From: Streptomyces noursei
GTDB lineage: Bacteria; Actinomycetota; Actinomycetes; Streptomycetales; Streptomycetaceae
Length of the DNA stretch: 64,000 nt
Direction of reading: 5' to 3'
Assembly (NCBI RefSeq): GCF_016917755.1
Contig: NZ_CP070326.1
Coordinates: 3,348,001-3,412,000 of the forward strand
Shown here: one piece after another, positions 50,893-60,251 of the stretch
Position numbering within the stretch: position 1 is the stretch's first letter
How the letters are laid out: each line of letters starts with the position of its first letter
Position numbers and translations under genes: made by a program
Notes under the pieces: model-generated
Database searches by the model: none
Told to the model about the DNA's origin: nothing
What the model saw: the letters and a program-made list of their open reading frames with translations, nothing else

Positions 50893-51552
50893 ATGACCGC
50901 TCCCACGGCCCCGACCGCCCCCCGGCCGGAGATCCTCGCCGCGTTCGAGGCGGCGAAGGGCTTCATGCCGGTGGACGAGGGGCTCGCCCTGTACGCGGCG
51001 GCCGGCGAGGCGGCGGCACTGGGGCTGCCGCTGGTGGAGATCGGCAGCTACTGCGGCCGTTCCACGCTGCTGCTGGCCGAGGCGGCGCGCGCCGCCGGCG
51101 TGATGGCCGTCACCGTGGACCACCACCGGGGCAGCGAGGAGCAGCAGCCGGGCTGGGAGTACCACGATCCGGAGGTGGTCGATCCGGTCGTCGGCCGGAT
51201 GGACACCCTGCCCGCCTTCCGCCGCACCCTGCACGCCGCGGGCCTGGAGGACCGGGTGATCGCCCTGGTGGGCCGTTCGCCGCAGATCGCGGCCCTGTGG
51301 CAGGCGCCGGCCGGCCTGGTCTTCATCGACGGCGGGCACACCGACGAGCACGCCACCGCGGACTACGAGGGCTGGGCCCCGCGCGTCGCGGAGGGCGGGC
51401 TGCTGGTGATCCACGACGTCTTCCCGGATCCGGCGGACGGCGGACAGGCCCCGTACCGCATCTACCGCCGGGCCCTGGAGTCCGGCGCGTTCACCGAGGT
51501 TTCCGTCCACCGTTCGCTGCGCGTCCTGCGGCGCACGGGCGCCAAAATCTAA
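50893..51552 (+). CDS. Class I SAM-dependent methyltransferase (Methyltransf_24 type)
   Basis: 219 residues, with AGGAGG 6 bases before the ATG. SAM-binding motif I is LVEIGSYCGRSTLLLAEAA (about residue 50), motif II is around VTVDHHRG (acidic residue binding ribose), then IALVGRSPQ, LVFIDGGHTDEHATADYEGW (about 140) and GGLLVIHDVFPDP. The DGGH and HDVF motifs are typical of metal-assisted O-methyltransferase-like proteins. Substrate unknown. A similar gene lies upstream of an amidase in other Streptomyces, and here the amidase starts 19 bases downstream, so the pair is likely an operon. Confidence 0.88.
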   Translation: MTAPTAPTAPRPEILAAFEAAKGFMPVDEGLALYAAAGEAAALGLPLVEIGSYCGRSTLLLAEAARAAGVMAVTVDHHRGSEEQQPGWEYHDPEVVDPVVGRMDTLPAFRRTLHAAGLEDRVIALVGRSPQIAALWQAPAGLVFIDGGHTDEHATADYEGWAPRVAEGGLLVIHDVFPDPADGGQAPYRIYRRALESGAFTEVSVHRSLRVLRRTGAKI

Positions 51553-51571
51553 GGCGGCTACCATCGCGCAG

Positions 51572-52477
51572 GTGTCGAACGGCAGCACTTTCCCCCCGCC
51601 CCGCCGCTCACGCGGCCCCCTGCTGATCGTGTTGGCGGTGGTGGTGGCCGTCGGGGTCGGCGGCTGGCTGCTCTGGCGGCCACCGGGCGGCGGCCCCTTC
51701 CCCGCCGGCGGCGCGGCCTCCGGGTCGCCGTCCGCGGACGGCGGCGGGGCCGGCGACGACGCCCCCACGGCGGGTGCCGACCGCCCGGCCCCGGCCGGCG
51801 GTCCGCGCCTCAAGGGCAGGACCGTGCTCCTGGACCCCGGCCACAACCCGCGCAACCGGGACCACACCCGGGAGATCGCCCGGCCCGTCGACATCGGCAA
51901 CGACCGCAAGGAGTGCGACACCACCGGCACCGCCACCGACGACGGCTACGCCGAGGCGGAGTTCACACTGGACGTGGCCCGGCGGGCCCGGGCGCTGCTC
52001 CGGGCGGAGGGCGCCCGGGTCGTCCTCACCCAGGACGGCGACCGGCCGTACGGGCCGTGCGTGGACGGGCGGGCAGCGGCGGGGAACGCGGCGCACGCCG
52101 ACGCCGCGGTCTCCGTGCACGCCGACGGCTCGGTCGCCGGCAACCGCGGCTTCCACGTCATCCTCCCGGCGCGGGTCACCGCCGGCGCGGCCGACACCTC
52201 ACGGATCGTGGGGCCGTCGCGGGACCTGGGCGAGCGGCTGGCCGACCGGTTCGCGGCGGTGACCGGAAGTGCACGTTCCAATTACGTCGGCCACGGGACC
52301 GGGCTCGACGTCCGCTCCGATCTCGGCGGGCTCAACCTCTCCACGGTGCCGAAGGTGTTCATCGAGTGCGGCAATATGCGCGATCCGAAGGACGCCGCGC
52401 AATTGACCGATGCACAGTGGCGGGAAAAAGCGGCCCGTGGGATCACGGAGGGCATTACGGACTTCTTGACGCGCTGA
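51572..52477 (+). CDS. N-acetylmuramoyl-L-alanine amidase (Amidase_3)
   Basis: 301 residues. A membrane anchor or signal at residues 16-35 (LLIVLAVVVAVGVGGWLLW) is followed by a Gly/Ser/Ala-rich spacer and then the zinc amidase: VLLDPGHNPRN (first His, about 88), ECDTTGTATDDGYAEAEFTL (Glu ligand), AAVSVHADGSVAGNRGFHV (second His) and VPKVFIECGNMRDPKDA (catalytic Glu near the C-terminus). It cleaves the bond between MurNAc and the stem peptide in cell-wall turnover. GTG start. Confidence 0.92.
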   Translation: MSNGSTFPPPRRSRGPLLIVLAVVVAVGVGGWLLWRPPGGGPFPAGGAASGSPSADGGGAGDDAPTAGADRPAPAGGPRLKGRTVLLDPGHNPRNRDHTREIARPVDIGNDRKECDTTGTATDDGYAEAEFTLDVARRARALLRAEGARVVLTQDGDRPYGPCVDGRAAAGNAAHADAAVSVHADGSVAGNRGFHVILPARVTAGAADTSRIVGPSRDLGERLADRFAAVTGSARSNYVGHGTGLDVRSDLGGLNLSTVPKVFIECGNMRDPKDAAQLTDAQWREKAARGITEGITDFLTR

Positions 52478-52665
52478 ACACACTCCCGACCAGCCGAACG
52501 GACTTCCGGCCGAGGGCCCTGCCGATACCCGGGGCGGCCCACAGGATTCGACGATAGGTTCCCTTTACGATGGGGGACCATCGCCGTGCCTCGCACCGCG
52601 CCAGCGACAGCGTCGACGCCCTCACGAAGTCGACCAGGAACACGAAACCGACAAAGGACCTTTAC

Positions 52666-53472
52666 GTGAACATCCGCTCCCTCAGTCGAGGCGACGGCGT
52701 GGTGATCGGAGCAGCGGTGCTGCTGTTGATCGCCTCGTTCCTCAGTCTCTACGCGTACGGCGACACGAACGCCTGGCAATCGCTGCACCTGCTGATGAGC
52801 GTCTACCTGGCCGGCGTCATCGCCGCCGGCCTGATCGTCACGGCGCGGGCGCTGCCGCAGCCCCGGAAGGTCGCCGGGCTGGAGCTCGGGCAGTTCGGAG
52901 TGGCGCTGTCCGTGTTCGCCGCCTGGACCGCGTTCTGGGCGATCATCGACAGCCACGGCGCGGGCGCCGGCCTGATCCTCGGCCTGATCGCCGCGCTGGT
53001 CCAGGCGGCCGCCGCGGTGGCCACCCCGCTCGTCCCGGCGCTGAAGGTCGCCCTGGTCGGCGCGCCCCGCCCGCAGGTCTCCGGGCCGTACGGCAACGCC
53101 GGCGCCACCCAGGGCTACGGCTACCCGGGCGCCCAGCAGCAGGGCGGCTACGGCTACCCCGGCGGGCAGCAGCAGTCCGGCCAGAGCTACGGCGGCCAGC
53201 AGGCCCCGGCCGGGGACTCCGGCGCCACGGCCGGCGGCGCGGCGGGGGCCACCCCGGCGGCCGGCGGCCCGGCGGACTTCGCCCCGTTCTGGTTCGCGGT
53301 GCCGGTGGCCCGCCCGCTCTACAGCGAGGAGGGCTCGCCGTCGCCGATCGCCGAACTGGCGCCCGGCACCTGGTACCTCGCGGTGGAGCAGCGCGGCGCG
53401 GCGCTGATCGCGCAGACCCAGGACGGTCGGCGCGGCATCCTCCAGGACACCACCGGCATCCAGCGCGGCTGA
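52666..53472 (+). CDS. DUF5336-type membrane protein
   Basis: 268 residues from GTG 52666 with AAAGGA 7 bases upstream. Four membrane segments in the N-terminal 140 residues (GVVIGAAVLLLIASFLSLYA, LLMSVYLAGVIAAGLIVTA, GVALSVFAAWTAFWAII and LILGLIAALVQAAAAVATPL). Then comes a Gly/Tyr/Gln-rich low-complexity stretch (GYGYPG repeats), and a C-terminal ~70-residue domain (FAPFWFAVPVARPLY onward). Function unknown. The tail resembles domains that interact at the membrane face. Confidence 0.82.
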   Translation: MNIRSLSRGDGVVIGAAVLLLIASFLSLYAYGDTNAWQSLHLLMSVYLAGVIAAGLIVTARALPQPRKVAGLELGQFGVALSVFAAWTAFWAIIDSHGAGAGLILGLIAALVQAAAAVATPLVPALKVALVGAPRPQVSGPYGNAGATQGYGYPGAQQQGGYGYPGGQQQSGQSYGGQQAPAGDSGATAGGAAGATPAAGGPADFAPFWFAVPVARPLYSEEGSPSPIAELAPGTWYLAVEQRGAALIAQTQDGRRGILQDTTGIQRG

Positions 53473-53644
53473 CACAGCCGGCACCCCGCGGTCCTGTCGC
53501 GGCCTTTGGGCCGGCCCGGCCCCTCGCCCTCCCGGGCGGGGGGCCGTTGCCATGTCCCCGACGGCGCCGTACAGTGCGGCGGACCAGCGAACTGACGCAG
53601 CGTCACCTATGCGTGGACAACCGGACGTCGGAGAGAGGCGGGTC

Positions 53645-54652
53645 ATGCGACTCGGTCTGGCACTCGGCTACTGGGGCCGTGGCCCCGACCCCCGGCACCT
53701 CGAACTCGCCCGCGAGGCCGAGCGGCTGGGCTACGACTCGGTGTGGACCGCGGAGGCGTGGGGCTCCGACGCGTTCACCGCCCTCACCTGGATCGCCGCG
53801 CACACCTCCCGGATCAAACTGGGCACCGGCATCGTCCAGATGGCCGCCCGCACCCCCACCGCCACCGCGATGCACGCGCTCACCCTCGACCACCTCTCCG
53901 GCGGGCGGATGCTGCTGGGCCTGGGACTGTCCGGGCCGCAGGTCGTCGAGGGCTGGTACGGGCGGCCGTTCCCCAAGAGCCCGCTGACCGCCACCCGGGA
54001 ATACGTGGACGTCATCCGCCAAGTGCTGCGCCGGCAGGGCCCGGTGGCGTCGGACGGCACCTTCCACCCCCACCCCTACCAGGGCCCGGACGGCACCGGC
54101 CTCGGCAAACCGCTGAAGCCCATCACCCACCCCCTACGGGCCGACCTGCCGGTCCTGTTGGGCGCGGAGGGACCGCGGAACATCGCCCAGACCACCGAGA
54201 TCGCGGACGGCTGGCTGCCGCTGTACTGGTCGCCCACCCGCACCGAGGTCTACGCGAAGTCGCTGGCCAACGCCCCGGACGGCTTCCTGATCGCCCCCAT
54301 GGCGCGCGCCGTGGTCTGCGACGACATCGCCGAGGGACTGCTGCCGGTCAAGGCGATGCTCGGCTTCTACATCGGCGGGATGGGACACGCGGCCAAGAAC
54401 TTCCACGCGGACCTGATGGCGCGGATGGGATTCGCGGACGAGGCCCGGCGGGTCCAGCGGCTCTTCCTCGAAGGCCGCCGGGACGAGGCGGTGCGGGCCG
54501 TACCGGACGCCTTCGCCGACGAGATCTCGCTGGTCGGCCCGCCGGAACGGATCGCGGAACGGCTGGAGTTGTGGCGCGCGGGGCCGGTCACCGACCTGCT
54601 GGTGACCGCCCCTGACCCACGGACGCTGCGAGTGCTGGCGGAACTGAACTAG
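53645..54652 (+). CDS. LLM-class F420-dependent oxidoreductase
   Basis: 335 residues from ATG 53645 (GGAGAG upstream). Luciferase-like barrel with LGLALGYWGRGPD, LGYDSVWTAEAWGSDAFTAL, KLGTGIVQMAARTPTATAMH, ALTLDHLSGGRMLLGLGLSG and QVVEGWYGRPFPKSPLT, the usual layout of actinobacterial F420 enzymes of the TIGR03559 sort. It would use reduced or oxidised F420 to act on an unknown substrate. Downstream of the DUF5336 gene; not obviously in an operon with it. Similar enzymes occur in steroid and lipid pathways, but there is no KstR site here. Confidence 0.88.
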   Translation: MRLGLALGYWGRGPDPRHLELAREAERLGYDSVWTAEAWGSDAFTALTWIAAHTSRIKLGTGIVQMAARTPTATAMHALTLDHLSGGRMLLGLGLSGPQVVEGWYGRPFPKSPLTATREYVDVIRQVLRRQGPVASDGTFHPHPYQGPDGTGLGKPLKPITHPLRADLPVLLGAEGPRNIAQTTEIADGWLPLYWSPTRTEVYAKSLANAPDGFLIAPMARAVVCDDIAEGLLPVKAMLGFYIGGMGHAAKNFHADLMARMGFADEARRVQRLFLEGRRDEAVRAVPDAFADEISLVGPPERIAERLELWRAGPVTDLLVTAPDPRTLRVLAELN

Positions 54653-54848
54653 CCGCTGCGCTGCGCTGGCTTCCCGCCGTGGGCCTGGGGCCGGCTGCCT
54701 CCCACGTTGTCGACTCCCCCGCCACGGGGGTTGCTCGCTTTTGCGCCTGCGGCGCGGGGCCGCTGCGCGGGGCTGTCGGGTGCGTCACCTCCCGTGGGTG
54801 GTCATGAAGACGGTGGGTGGGGGCCGACGTCAGTGGGCCAGTGGCGGT

Positions 54849-55661
54849 TCAGGAGAAGGAGGCGTAGGTCAGCCAGCGGTCGAACAGCGGGCGGTCGCCG
54901 AGCACCTCGATGCGCTCGCCGCCCTCGTCGTCGAGGGAACGCCGGCGGTAGAGGGCCAGCAGCAGGTCGGTGAGCGGGCCGCGGAGGGCGACCGCGGCCT
55001 TCTCGTGGGCGCGGCGGTGGGTGAGCCCGTCACCCGTCAGGTCCAGCACCCATTCGGCGTGCAGGGCGGGCGGGGCGTCGGTAGCGTGCAGGTGGAGCGT
55101 CCGACCGGGGCCGAACAGGCCCTCGGCGCGGTCCGCCCAGCGCTCCGCCGCCGTCGGCAGCGCGCACAGTTCGAGCCACTCGTCCAGGCAGTCGGCGGCG
55201 ACCTCCGGCGGGACCTCGTAGGCGGCGCCGGTGGTGAGCGCGGCATCGGCGCGGTGGATCACCGTCTCGTGGACCATCCGGCGGGCCCAGAACCCGGCCC
55301 GGTGGTCCGAGGCCCAGGACCAGACGGTGCTGTCCGGGCCGGCCTCGCGCAGCGCCGCCACGGTGCGCTCGGCGCCCTCCGCCAGCCAGGCGTCGAGCGC
55401 CTCGGGGGTGTCGTCGTCCGGCCCGCCGGCGCCCGGAATCGTGGTCGGGTCGATCACGGCGGTGGCACGGGTGGCGACCAGCTCACCGGCCCAGCGGTGC
55501 GCGCCGCCGACGTGCCGGGCGAGGTCGGCCAGGGTCCAGTCGGGACAGGTCGGCACGGTCGCGGAGAGGTCGGCGTGGCGGACGGAGGCCCGGAACTTCT
55601 CGGTTTCCGCGAGCAGTTGGGCGCAGTATTCCTCGTGGGTGAGGGAGCCTTGGAGCGACAT
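54849..55661 (-). CDS. Maleylpyruvate isomerase-family (DinB-like) protein
   Basis: 270 residues from ATG 55661. The N-terminal DinB-type four-helix bundle includes TVPTCPDWTLADLARHVGGA (first metal His, about 45) and ARRMVHETVIHRADAALTTG (the HExxxHRxD pattern, about 135). The C-terminal ~90 residues are an SCP2-like small domain. The family includes mycothiol-dependent isomerases and transferases; in Streptomyces most members have unknown substrates. Stands alone. Confidence 0.87.
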   Translation of the reverse strand: MSLQGSLTHEEYCAQLLAETEKFRASVRHADLSATVPTCPDWTLADLARHVGGAHRWAGELVATRATAVIDPTTIPGAGGPDDDTPEALDAWLAEGAERTVAALREAGPDSTVWSWASDHRAGFWARRMVHETVIHRADAALTTGAAYEVPPEVAADCLDEWLELCALPTAAERWADRAEGLFGPGRTLHLHATDAPPALHAEWVLDLTGDGLTHRRAHEKAAVALRGPLTDLLLALYRRRSLDDEGGERIEVLGDRPLFDRWLTYASFS

Positions 55662-56115
55662 ACGTCGCACAGTAGTGCGCCGCCGCTCGGTTCCACCCCC
55701 CATTTGCGGGGCGACCGGCACCATGTCGATCCCCCTCACCGCGTCGCCCGCGCCCGGGACGCCACGACGCCACGGAGATCCGTCGGACAGACCCTTGAGT
55801 GGGGCGGCAGGGACGGCCGCCTTCCGCACCGCCCGCCGATCCGCCGTGCTCGGCTGACGTCCCCCGCCGCCACCTGCCCCCAGGAGTTCCACCGCCGGTA
55901 CCCCCTCGACCGACGACGGGTCACCACCCCACCAAGGCGCACCCCCACGACCTGAAACCCACCCATCAACGGGAGGTGCCGGGTCTGTGGGGTGGGGGTT
56001 GTGCGGACGTAAAGCGCAGCAGTCCGCACAACCCCCACCCCACAGACCCGGCACCGCGGCCGAAAAGCCCCGCGCAGCGGATTCGCACCGCGCAGCGGCA
56101 CCGCGCAGCGCGTCG
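55662..56115. other. Intergenic region dominated by a long inverted repeat
   Basis: About 450 bases with no supported gene. It holds the 34-base inverted repeat described separately, a Pro-codon-like C-rich stretch to its left, and two GCGCAGCG-type copies at about 56072-56110. Confidence 0.5.
55975..56055. terminator. 34-base perfect inverted repeat
   Basis: The left arm 55975-56008 and right arm 56022-56055 are exact reverse complements (both ends GGTGCC/GGCACC, core GGGTCTGTGGGGTGGGGGTT) with a 13-base loop. It lies 60 bases past the stop of the lipoprotein gene at 56116 and probably terminates it, but the stem is far longer than needed. Confidence 0.8.
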
Positions 56116-56688
56116 TCAGCCGCCCAGTTGGGACGTGCTGGGCACCTGGTCCTTCACCTCGGCGCCGTTCTTCTTCCCGACGTCCTTGACGTTGTTGATG
56201 ACGTTCTGGAACTGGTCGACGTCGGCGGAGCCGGCCTCGCCCTTGCGGAGCTTGGTGCCGAGGTTCTTCAGCGACTCGATGCCGCTGTTGAGCGGGGCCA
56301 GCGCCTTGGAGAGCGTCGGGTCGCCCTCGGCGTTGCGCACCGCGGCCTTGAGCCGGTTGTACGTGAAGACCCCGGCCAGGCCCGCCTTGACCAGCGCGGT
56401 CTTGCGGTGCTGGGCCCCCTTGTTGAAGGCCCCGGCCTTGTACGGCTTGATGATCCACTGGTAGGTGGCGCCGGCCGCCAGCCCGGCGTTGGTCACGAAG
56501 CGGGTCTTGGCGAACTTCTGCTTCTCCGCCGAGCCGGTGGGGCTGGGTGAGCCGCTGGCCCCGCCCTCGTTCTTCTTCGAACCGCCGCAGGCGACGGCGC
56601 CCAGGGTGAGGGTGCAGGCCAGCAGCAGCGCGACGACGCCCCTGCGCAGGGCGGCACGGTCGCGGACGGGGGACTGCGGAACGGTCAC
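56116..56688 (-). CDS. Putative lipoprotein
   Basis: 190 residues from GTG 56688, with GGAGG 7 bases upstream. Signal with basic RDRAALRRG, a hydrophobic core, and lipobox GAVAC near residue 30, then Gly/Ser/Pro-rich spacer. The mature part (FAKTRFVTNAGLAAGATYQW, then FNKGAQHRKTALVKAGLAGV, then DPTLSKALAPLNSGIESLKN) is helical with no known domain. Membrane-anchored outside the cell; function unknown. Confidence 0.85.
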   Translation of the reverse strand: MTVPQSPVRDRAALRRGVVALLLACTLTLGAVACGGSKKNEGGASGSPSPTGSAEKQKFAKTRFVTNAGLAAGATYQWIIKPYKAGAFNKGAQHRKTALVKAGLAGVFTYNRLKAAVRNAEGDPTLSKALAPLNSGIESLKNLGTKLRKGEAGSADVDQFQNVINNVKDVGKKNGAEVKDQVPSTSQLGG

Positions 56689-56827
56689 GGCGCGCCTCCG
56701 GCGGGCTCGGGTCGGCTGGGGAACATCGTCCGCAGCCTGACCCGCCCGCCGGAGGGTCGCCACCGGGCAACGGCCAGATGGGGTGGCCCGTACGCCGGGC
56801 CGGTGGGCGGGTCCCCCTGGGGTGCGA

Positions 56828-57898
56828 CTACCGGCAGCAGTCCGGAGCCAGCCCGGTCGGCAGCCGCTCGCCGCCGAAGACCGAGGTGGTGGCCTCGTCA
56901 CCGCCGAGCGCGGCGACCGCCAGCAGCACCGAACCGGCGGTCCACGACGTCAGCTCCCGCGGCCAGATCGTCTCGTCCTCGAAGACGTAGCCGGTCCAGT
57001 ACATGCCGTTGTCGGCGCGCAGGTGCTGGATCCACTTGAGGATCGTCACGGCCCGGTCGGACTCCCCCATCGCCCACAGCGCCAGCGCCAGTTCCGCGCT
57101 CTCGCCGCCGGTGACCCAGGGGTTGGGCACCACGCAGCGCACGCCCAGACCGGGGACGACGAAGCGGTCCCAGTCCGCGTCGATCCGCTGCTGGGCCGCC
57201 GTGCCGCGCACCGCGCCGCCCAGCACCGGGTAGTACCAGTCCATGGAGTAGCGGGACTTGTCGAGGAACCGCTCGGGGTGGTGGCGTATCGCGTGGCCGA
57301 GGCGGCCGACGGCCAGTTCCCAGTCGGGCTGCGGCTCCTCGCGCTGCTCGGCAATCGCCAGGGCGCAGCGCAGCGCCTGGTAGACGGAGGACGAGCCGGT
57401 CAGCAGGGCGTCGCGGACGGGCGTGCCGTCGTCCTCCCGCTTCCAGCCGATCTCGCCGCCGGGCTGCTGGAGTTCCAGGACGTACTCGATCGCCGCGTGG
57501 ACCGCCGGCCACATCCGGTCCAGGAAGGTCTCGTCCCCGGTGGACAGGTAGTGGTGCCAGGCCCCGACCGCGAGGTACGCGCAGAAGTTGGTCTCCCGGC
57601 CGCGGTCGGTGGGGGCGTTCGCGTCGCCGTCGGCGTAGGCGGCGTACCAGGAACCGTCCGGGTTCTGGTGCCGGACCAGCCAGTCGTAGGCGGCCTCGGC
57701 GCGCTCGTGCTCGCCGGCCGCGTCCAGTGCCATGGCGGCCTCGGTGTGGTCCCACGGGTCGAGGTGGTGGCCGCGGAACCACGGGATGGCGCCGTCCGTG
57801 CGCTGGGCCGCCAGGATGCCCTCGACGGTACGGGCGGCCTGTTCGGCGGTGAGCACCCCCGGCAGGACGAGCCGTTCGGTGCGCCCGGGACTCGTCAC
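56828..57898 (-). CDS. Alpha/alpha-toroid protein (annotated prenyltransferase-like)
   Basis: 356 residues from GTG 57898, which overlaps the stop of the methyltransferase gene (GTGA). Contains helix-hairpin repeats with QRTDGAIPWFRGHHLDPWDH, HQNPDGSWYAAYADGDAN, TNFCAYLAVGAWHHYLSTGD and CVVPNPWVTGGESAELALAL, the pattern of terpene-cyclase/prenyltransferase or glycoside-type toroids. The DxDD motif of cyclases is absent, so I would not assert prenyl transfer; a glycan-acting role fits the neighbouring glycosyltransferase. Third gene of the GT-methyltransferase-toroid operon. Confidence 0.82.
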   Translation of the reverse strand: MTSPGRTERLVLPGVLTAEQAARTVEGILAAQRTDGAIPWFRGHHLDPWDHTEAAMALDAAGEHERAEAAYDWLVRHQNPDGSWYAAYADGDANAPTDRGRETNFCAYLAVGAWHHYLSTGDETFLDRMWPAVHAAIEYVLELQQPGGEIGWKREDDGTPVRDALLTGSSSVYQALRCALAIAEQREEPQPDWELAVGRLGHAIRHHPERFLDKSRYSMDWYYPVLGGAVRGTAAQQRIDADWDRFVVPGLGVRCVVPNPWVTGGESAELALALWAMGESDRAVTILKWIQHLRADNGMYWTGYVFEDETIWPRELTSWTAGSVLLAVAALGGDEATTSVFGGERLPTGLAPDCCR

Positions 57899-58758
57899 TT
57901 GGCGGCCCCGCGGGCGGTGGCGGGCTTGGCGGCGGCGGGCTTGGTCGCGGAGCGGGTGCGCTTGGCGGCCGGCTTGGCGGCGGCCGTCTTCTCCGGCGCC
58001 GTCTCCCCCTCCGTCTCCCCCTCCGTCTCCAACTCCATCTCCGGCAAGTGCGGCTTGGTGGCGTAGGCGACGAAGCTCTTGCCGATGAGCGGGTTGAGGG
58101 CCTGTTCGGCGAGGCGGGTGGCCAGCGGCTTCTTCATGATGTCCCAGACCAGCAGCTTGTGGTACGCCTTCACCGGCAGCGCCTGGTCGTTGTCCACGCC
58201 GAAGGCGCACTTCAGCCACCAGTAGGGGCTGTGCAGCCCGTGCGCGTGGTGGGTGCCGTACGGCTCCAGGCCGGCCTCCCGCATTTTGCCCAGGAGTTCG
58301 TCGCCGCGGTAGATGCGGATGTGGCCGCCCTCGACCTCGTGGTAGGCGTCGCTGAGCGCCCAGCAGACCTTCTCCGGGCCGTAGCGCGGGACGGTGACCG
58401 CGATCCGGCCGCCGGGGCGCAGCACCCGGACCATCTCGGCGAGCACGCCCTTGTCGTCCGGGATGTGCTCCATCACCTCGGAGATGATCACGACGTCGAA
58501 GCTCGCGTCGGGGAACGGCAGCGCCAGCGCGTCACCCTCCATCGCCACCGCGGAGGCGCCCGCCGGGGCCTCGCCGGCCTCCTTCATCGCGGCGAACCAC
58601 TTGGCGACCTCGCGGATCTCCTCGCCGTTCCGGTCCAGGGCGACGACCTGCGCGCCGCGCCGGTAACACTCGAAGGCGTGCCGGCCGGCGCCACAGCCCA
58701 GGTCGAGTACGCGGTCGCCGGGAGCGAGCGGGAATCGGGAAAAGTCGACGGTCAGCAC
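57895..58758 (-). CDS. SAM-dependent methyltransferase with Lys/Ala-rich tail
   Basis: 287 residues. Motif I is RVLDLGCGAGRHAFECYRRG (about residue 17), then VVALDRNGEEI (motif II), GDALALPFPDASFDVVIISE (about 75) and VLRPGGRIAVTVPRYG. The last 55 residues are a basic TAAAKPAAKRTRSATKPAAA tail resembling histone-like tails, unusual for this enzyme and perhaps for membrane or nucleic-acid binding. It shares a stop/start overlap with the toroid gene and lies 77 bases after the glycosyltransferase. Confidence 0.9.
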   Translation of the reverse strand: MLTVDFSRFPLAPGDRVLDLGCGAGRHAFECYRRGAQVVALDRNGEEIREVAKWFAAMKEAGEAPAGASAVAMEGDALALPFPDASFDVVIISEVMEHIPDDKGVLAEMVRVLRPGGRIAVTVPRYGPEKVCWALSDAYHEVEGGHIRIYRGDELLGKMREAGLEPYGTHHAHGLHSPYWWLKCAFGVDNDQALPVKAYHKLLVWDIMKKPLATRLAEQALNPLIGKSFVAYATKPHLPEMELETEGETEGETAPEKTAAAKPAAKRTRSATKPAAAKPATARGAAK

Positions 58759-58835
58759 GGCGTTTACGCTTTCGTCCGGCGGTCAGGGGCGGGGTGAGGT
58801 GCGGCGTGGGCGGTGGGAGTGCGGCATGGTACGGG

Positions 58836-60197
58836 TCACCGACGGCCGGCGACCGGCGAAGCGGCGGACCGGCCCGCCTGGCGGGCGATGGCCTCGCGGT
58901 AGCGCTCGGCGGTGCCGATGGCGGCCTGCCGCCAGGTGAAGCGGGCCAGCACCCGCCGCCGGCCGGCCGCGCCCAGCCGGCGGCGGAGCGCCTCGTCGCC
59001 CAGCAGCCGGAGCAGGCCGGTGGCGAGCGCCCCGGCGTCGCCCGGCGGCACCGCGAGGCAGGTCTCGCCGTCCGGTCCGGCGACTTCGGGGATGGCACCG
59101 CCGGTGGTGGCCAGCAGTGGTGTGCCGGTGGCCATCGCCTCGGCCGCGGGCAGCGAGAAGCCTTCGTAGAGGGAGGGCACGCAGGCGATCTGGGCGCCGC
59201 GCACCAGGTCGACGAGTTCGGCGTCGCTGATGCCCTTGACGAACTCGATGGCGTCGGACAGCCCGAGGCGTTCGATGGCGGCGGCGACCGGCCCGTCGTC
59301 GGCCCGCTTGCCGACCACGACCAGGTGGGCGTCGGGGTTCTCGGTGCGCACCTTTGCCAGCGCCTCGACGAGGTGGATCAGCCCCTTGAGGGGGACGTCC
59401 GCGCTGGAGGTGGTGACGATCCGGCCGGGCACCTCCGGGACGGACGGGTCCGGGGAGAAGAGGTCGGTGTCGGCGCCGATGGGGACGACATGGATCCGGC
59501 CGGGGTGGACGCCGAGGTCCTCGACGATCTCCTGACGGGAGGAGCCGGAGACGGTGAGCACCGACGGCAGCCGCCGGGCCACCCGCTTCTGCATCCGGGT
59601 GAAGCCGTACCAGCGGCGGACCGAGGCGCGGCGCTTCCAGTCCTGCGCGGCGGCCAGGTCCAGTCGGCGGTCGACGGTGATGGGGTGGTGGATCGTGGTG
59701 ACCAGCGGGGCGCCGAGCGCGGTCGGGCCGCCGAGCAGGCCGTAGCCGAGGGTCTGGTTGTCGTGGACGACGTCGAACTGTCCGCGGCGGGCGGCCAGAT
59801 GGCGCCGGGCGCGCAGGGAGAAGGTCAGCGGTTCGGGGAAGCCGCCGGTCCACATCGTGGCGACTTCGAGGCCGTCGATCCAGTCGCGGAACTCGTCGCG
59901 CCCGGGGGTGCGGAACGGGTCGGGCTGGCGGTAGAGGTCGAGGCTGGGCAGCTCGGTCAGCGTCACACCCTCGTCCAGGACGGGGTAGGGCTGGGCGCCG
60001 ATCACCTCGACGGCGTGGCCGAGGCGGGCCAGTTCGCGGGAGAGGTGGCGGACGTAGACGCCCTGACCGCCGCAGAACGGGTTCCCCTTGTACGTGAGCA
60101 TGGCGATCCGCAGGGGACGCTCGGGGTCCATCGGGGCGGAGGCCGAGGGGGTCTCCGCCGGGCGGGGCGCGGCTGCCTGGACGGCCTCTGCGGTCAC
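58836..60197 (-). CDS. GT4-family glycosyltransferase
   Basis: 453 residues from GTG 60197 (GGGGG about 7 bases upstream). GT-B fold: AMLTYKGNPFCGGQGVYVRH near residue 33, FDVVHDNQTLGYGLLGGP near 140, VTTIHHPITVDRRLD, then the donor half with RIVTTSSADVPLKGLIHLVE near 255, HLVVVGKRADDG, CVPSLYEGFSLPAAEAMATG near 345 (E-x7-E motif) and LLATTGGAIPEVAG. Probably uses a nucleotide- or UDP-sugar to build a lipid- or polymer-linked glycan. Divergent from kstR with an intervening KstR-type operator, so it may be coregulated. Confidence 0.92.
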   Translation of the reverse strand: MTAEAVQAAAPRPAETPSASAPMDPERPLRIAMLTYKGNPFCGGQGVYVRHLSRELARLGHAVEVIGAQPYPVLDEGVTLTELPSLDLYRQPDPFRTPGRDEFRDWIDGLEVATMWTGGFPEPLTFSLRARRHLAARRGQFDVVHDNQTLGYGLLGGPTALGAPLVTTIHHPITVDRRLDLAAAQDWKRRASVRRWYGFTRMQKRVARRLPSVLTVSGSSRQEIVEDLGVHPGRIHVVPIGADTDLFSPDPSVPEVPGRIVTTSSADVPLKGLIHLVEALAKVRTENPDAHLVVVGKRADDGPVAAAIERLGLSDAIEFVKGISDAELVDLVRGAQIACVPSLYEGFSLPAAEAMATGTPLLATTGGAIPEVAGPDGETCLAVPPGDAGALATGLLRLLGDEALRRRLGAAGRRRVLARFTWRQAAIGTAERYREAIARQAGRSAASPVAGRR

Positions 60198-60251
60198 GCA
60201 CGGCCCCCTTCTCACTGGACTTTCGCCGGAGCGTAACCGCTGGCGGTAATC

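Noticed and set aside
47356..51552. 1398-residue plus-strand frame
   Set aside because: Antisense of the thiolase and acyl-CoA dehydrogenase plus intergenic repeats. Only the part from ATG 50893 (the methyltransferase) is real.
56828..57898. Terpene cyclase or prenyltransferase call for the toroid protein
   Set aside because: The toroid repeats are present, but the catalytic DxDD or zinc-ligand patterns are not visible.
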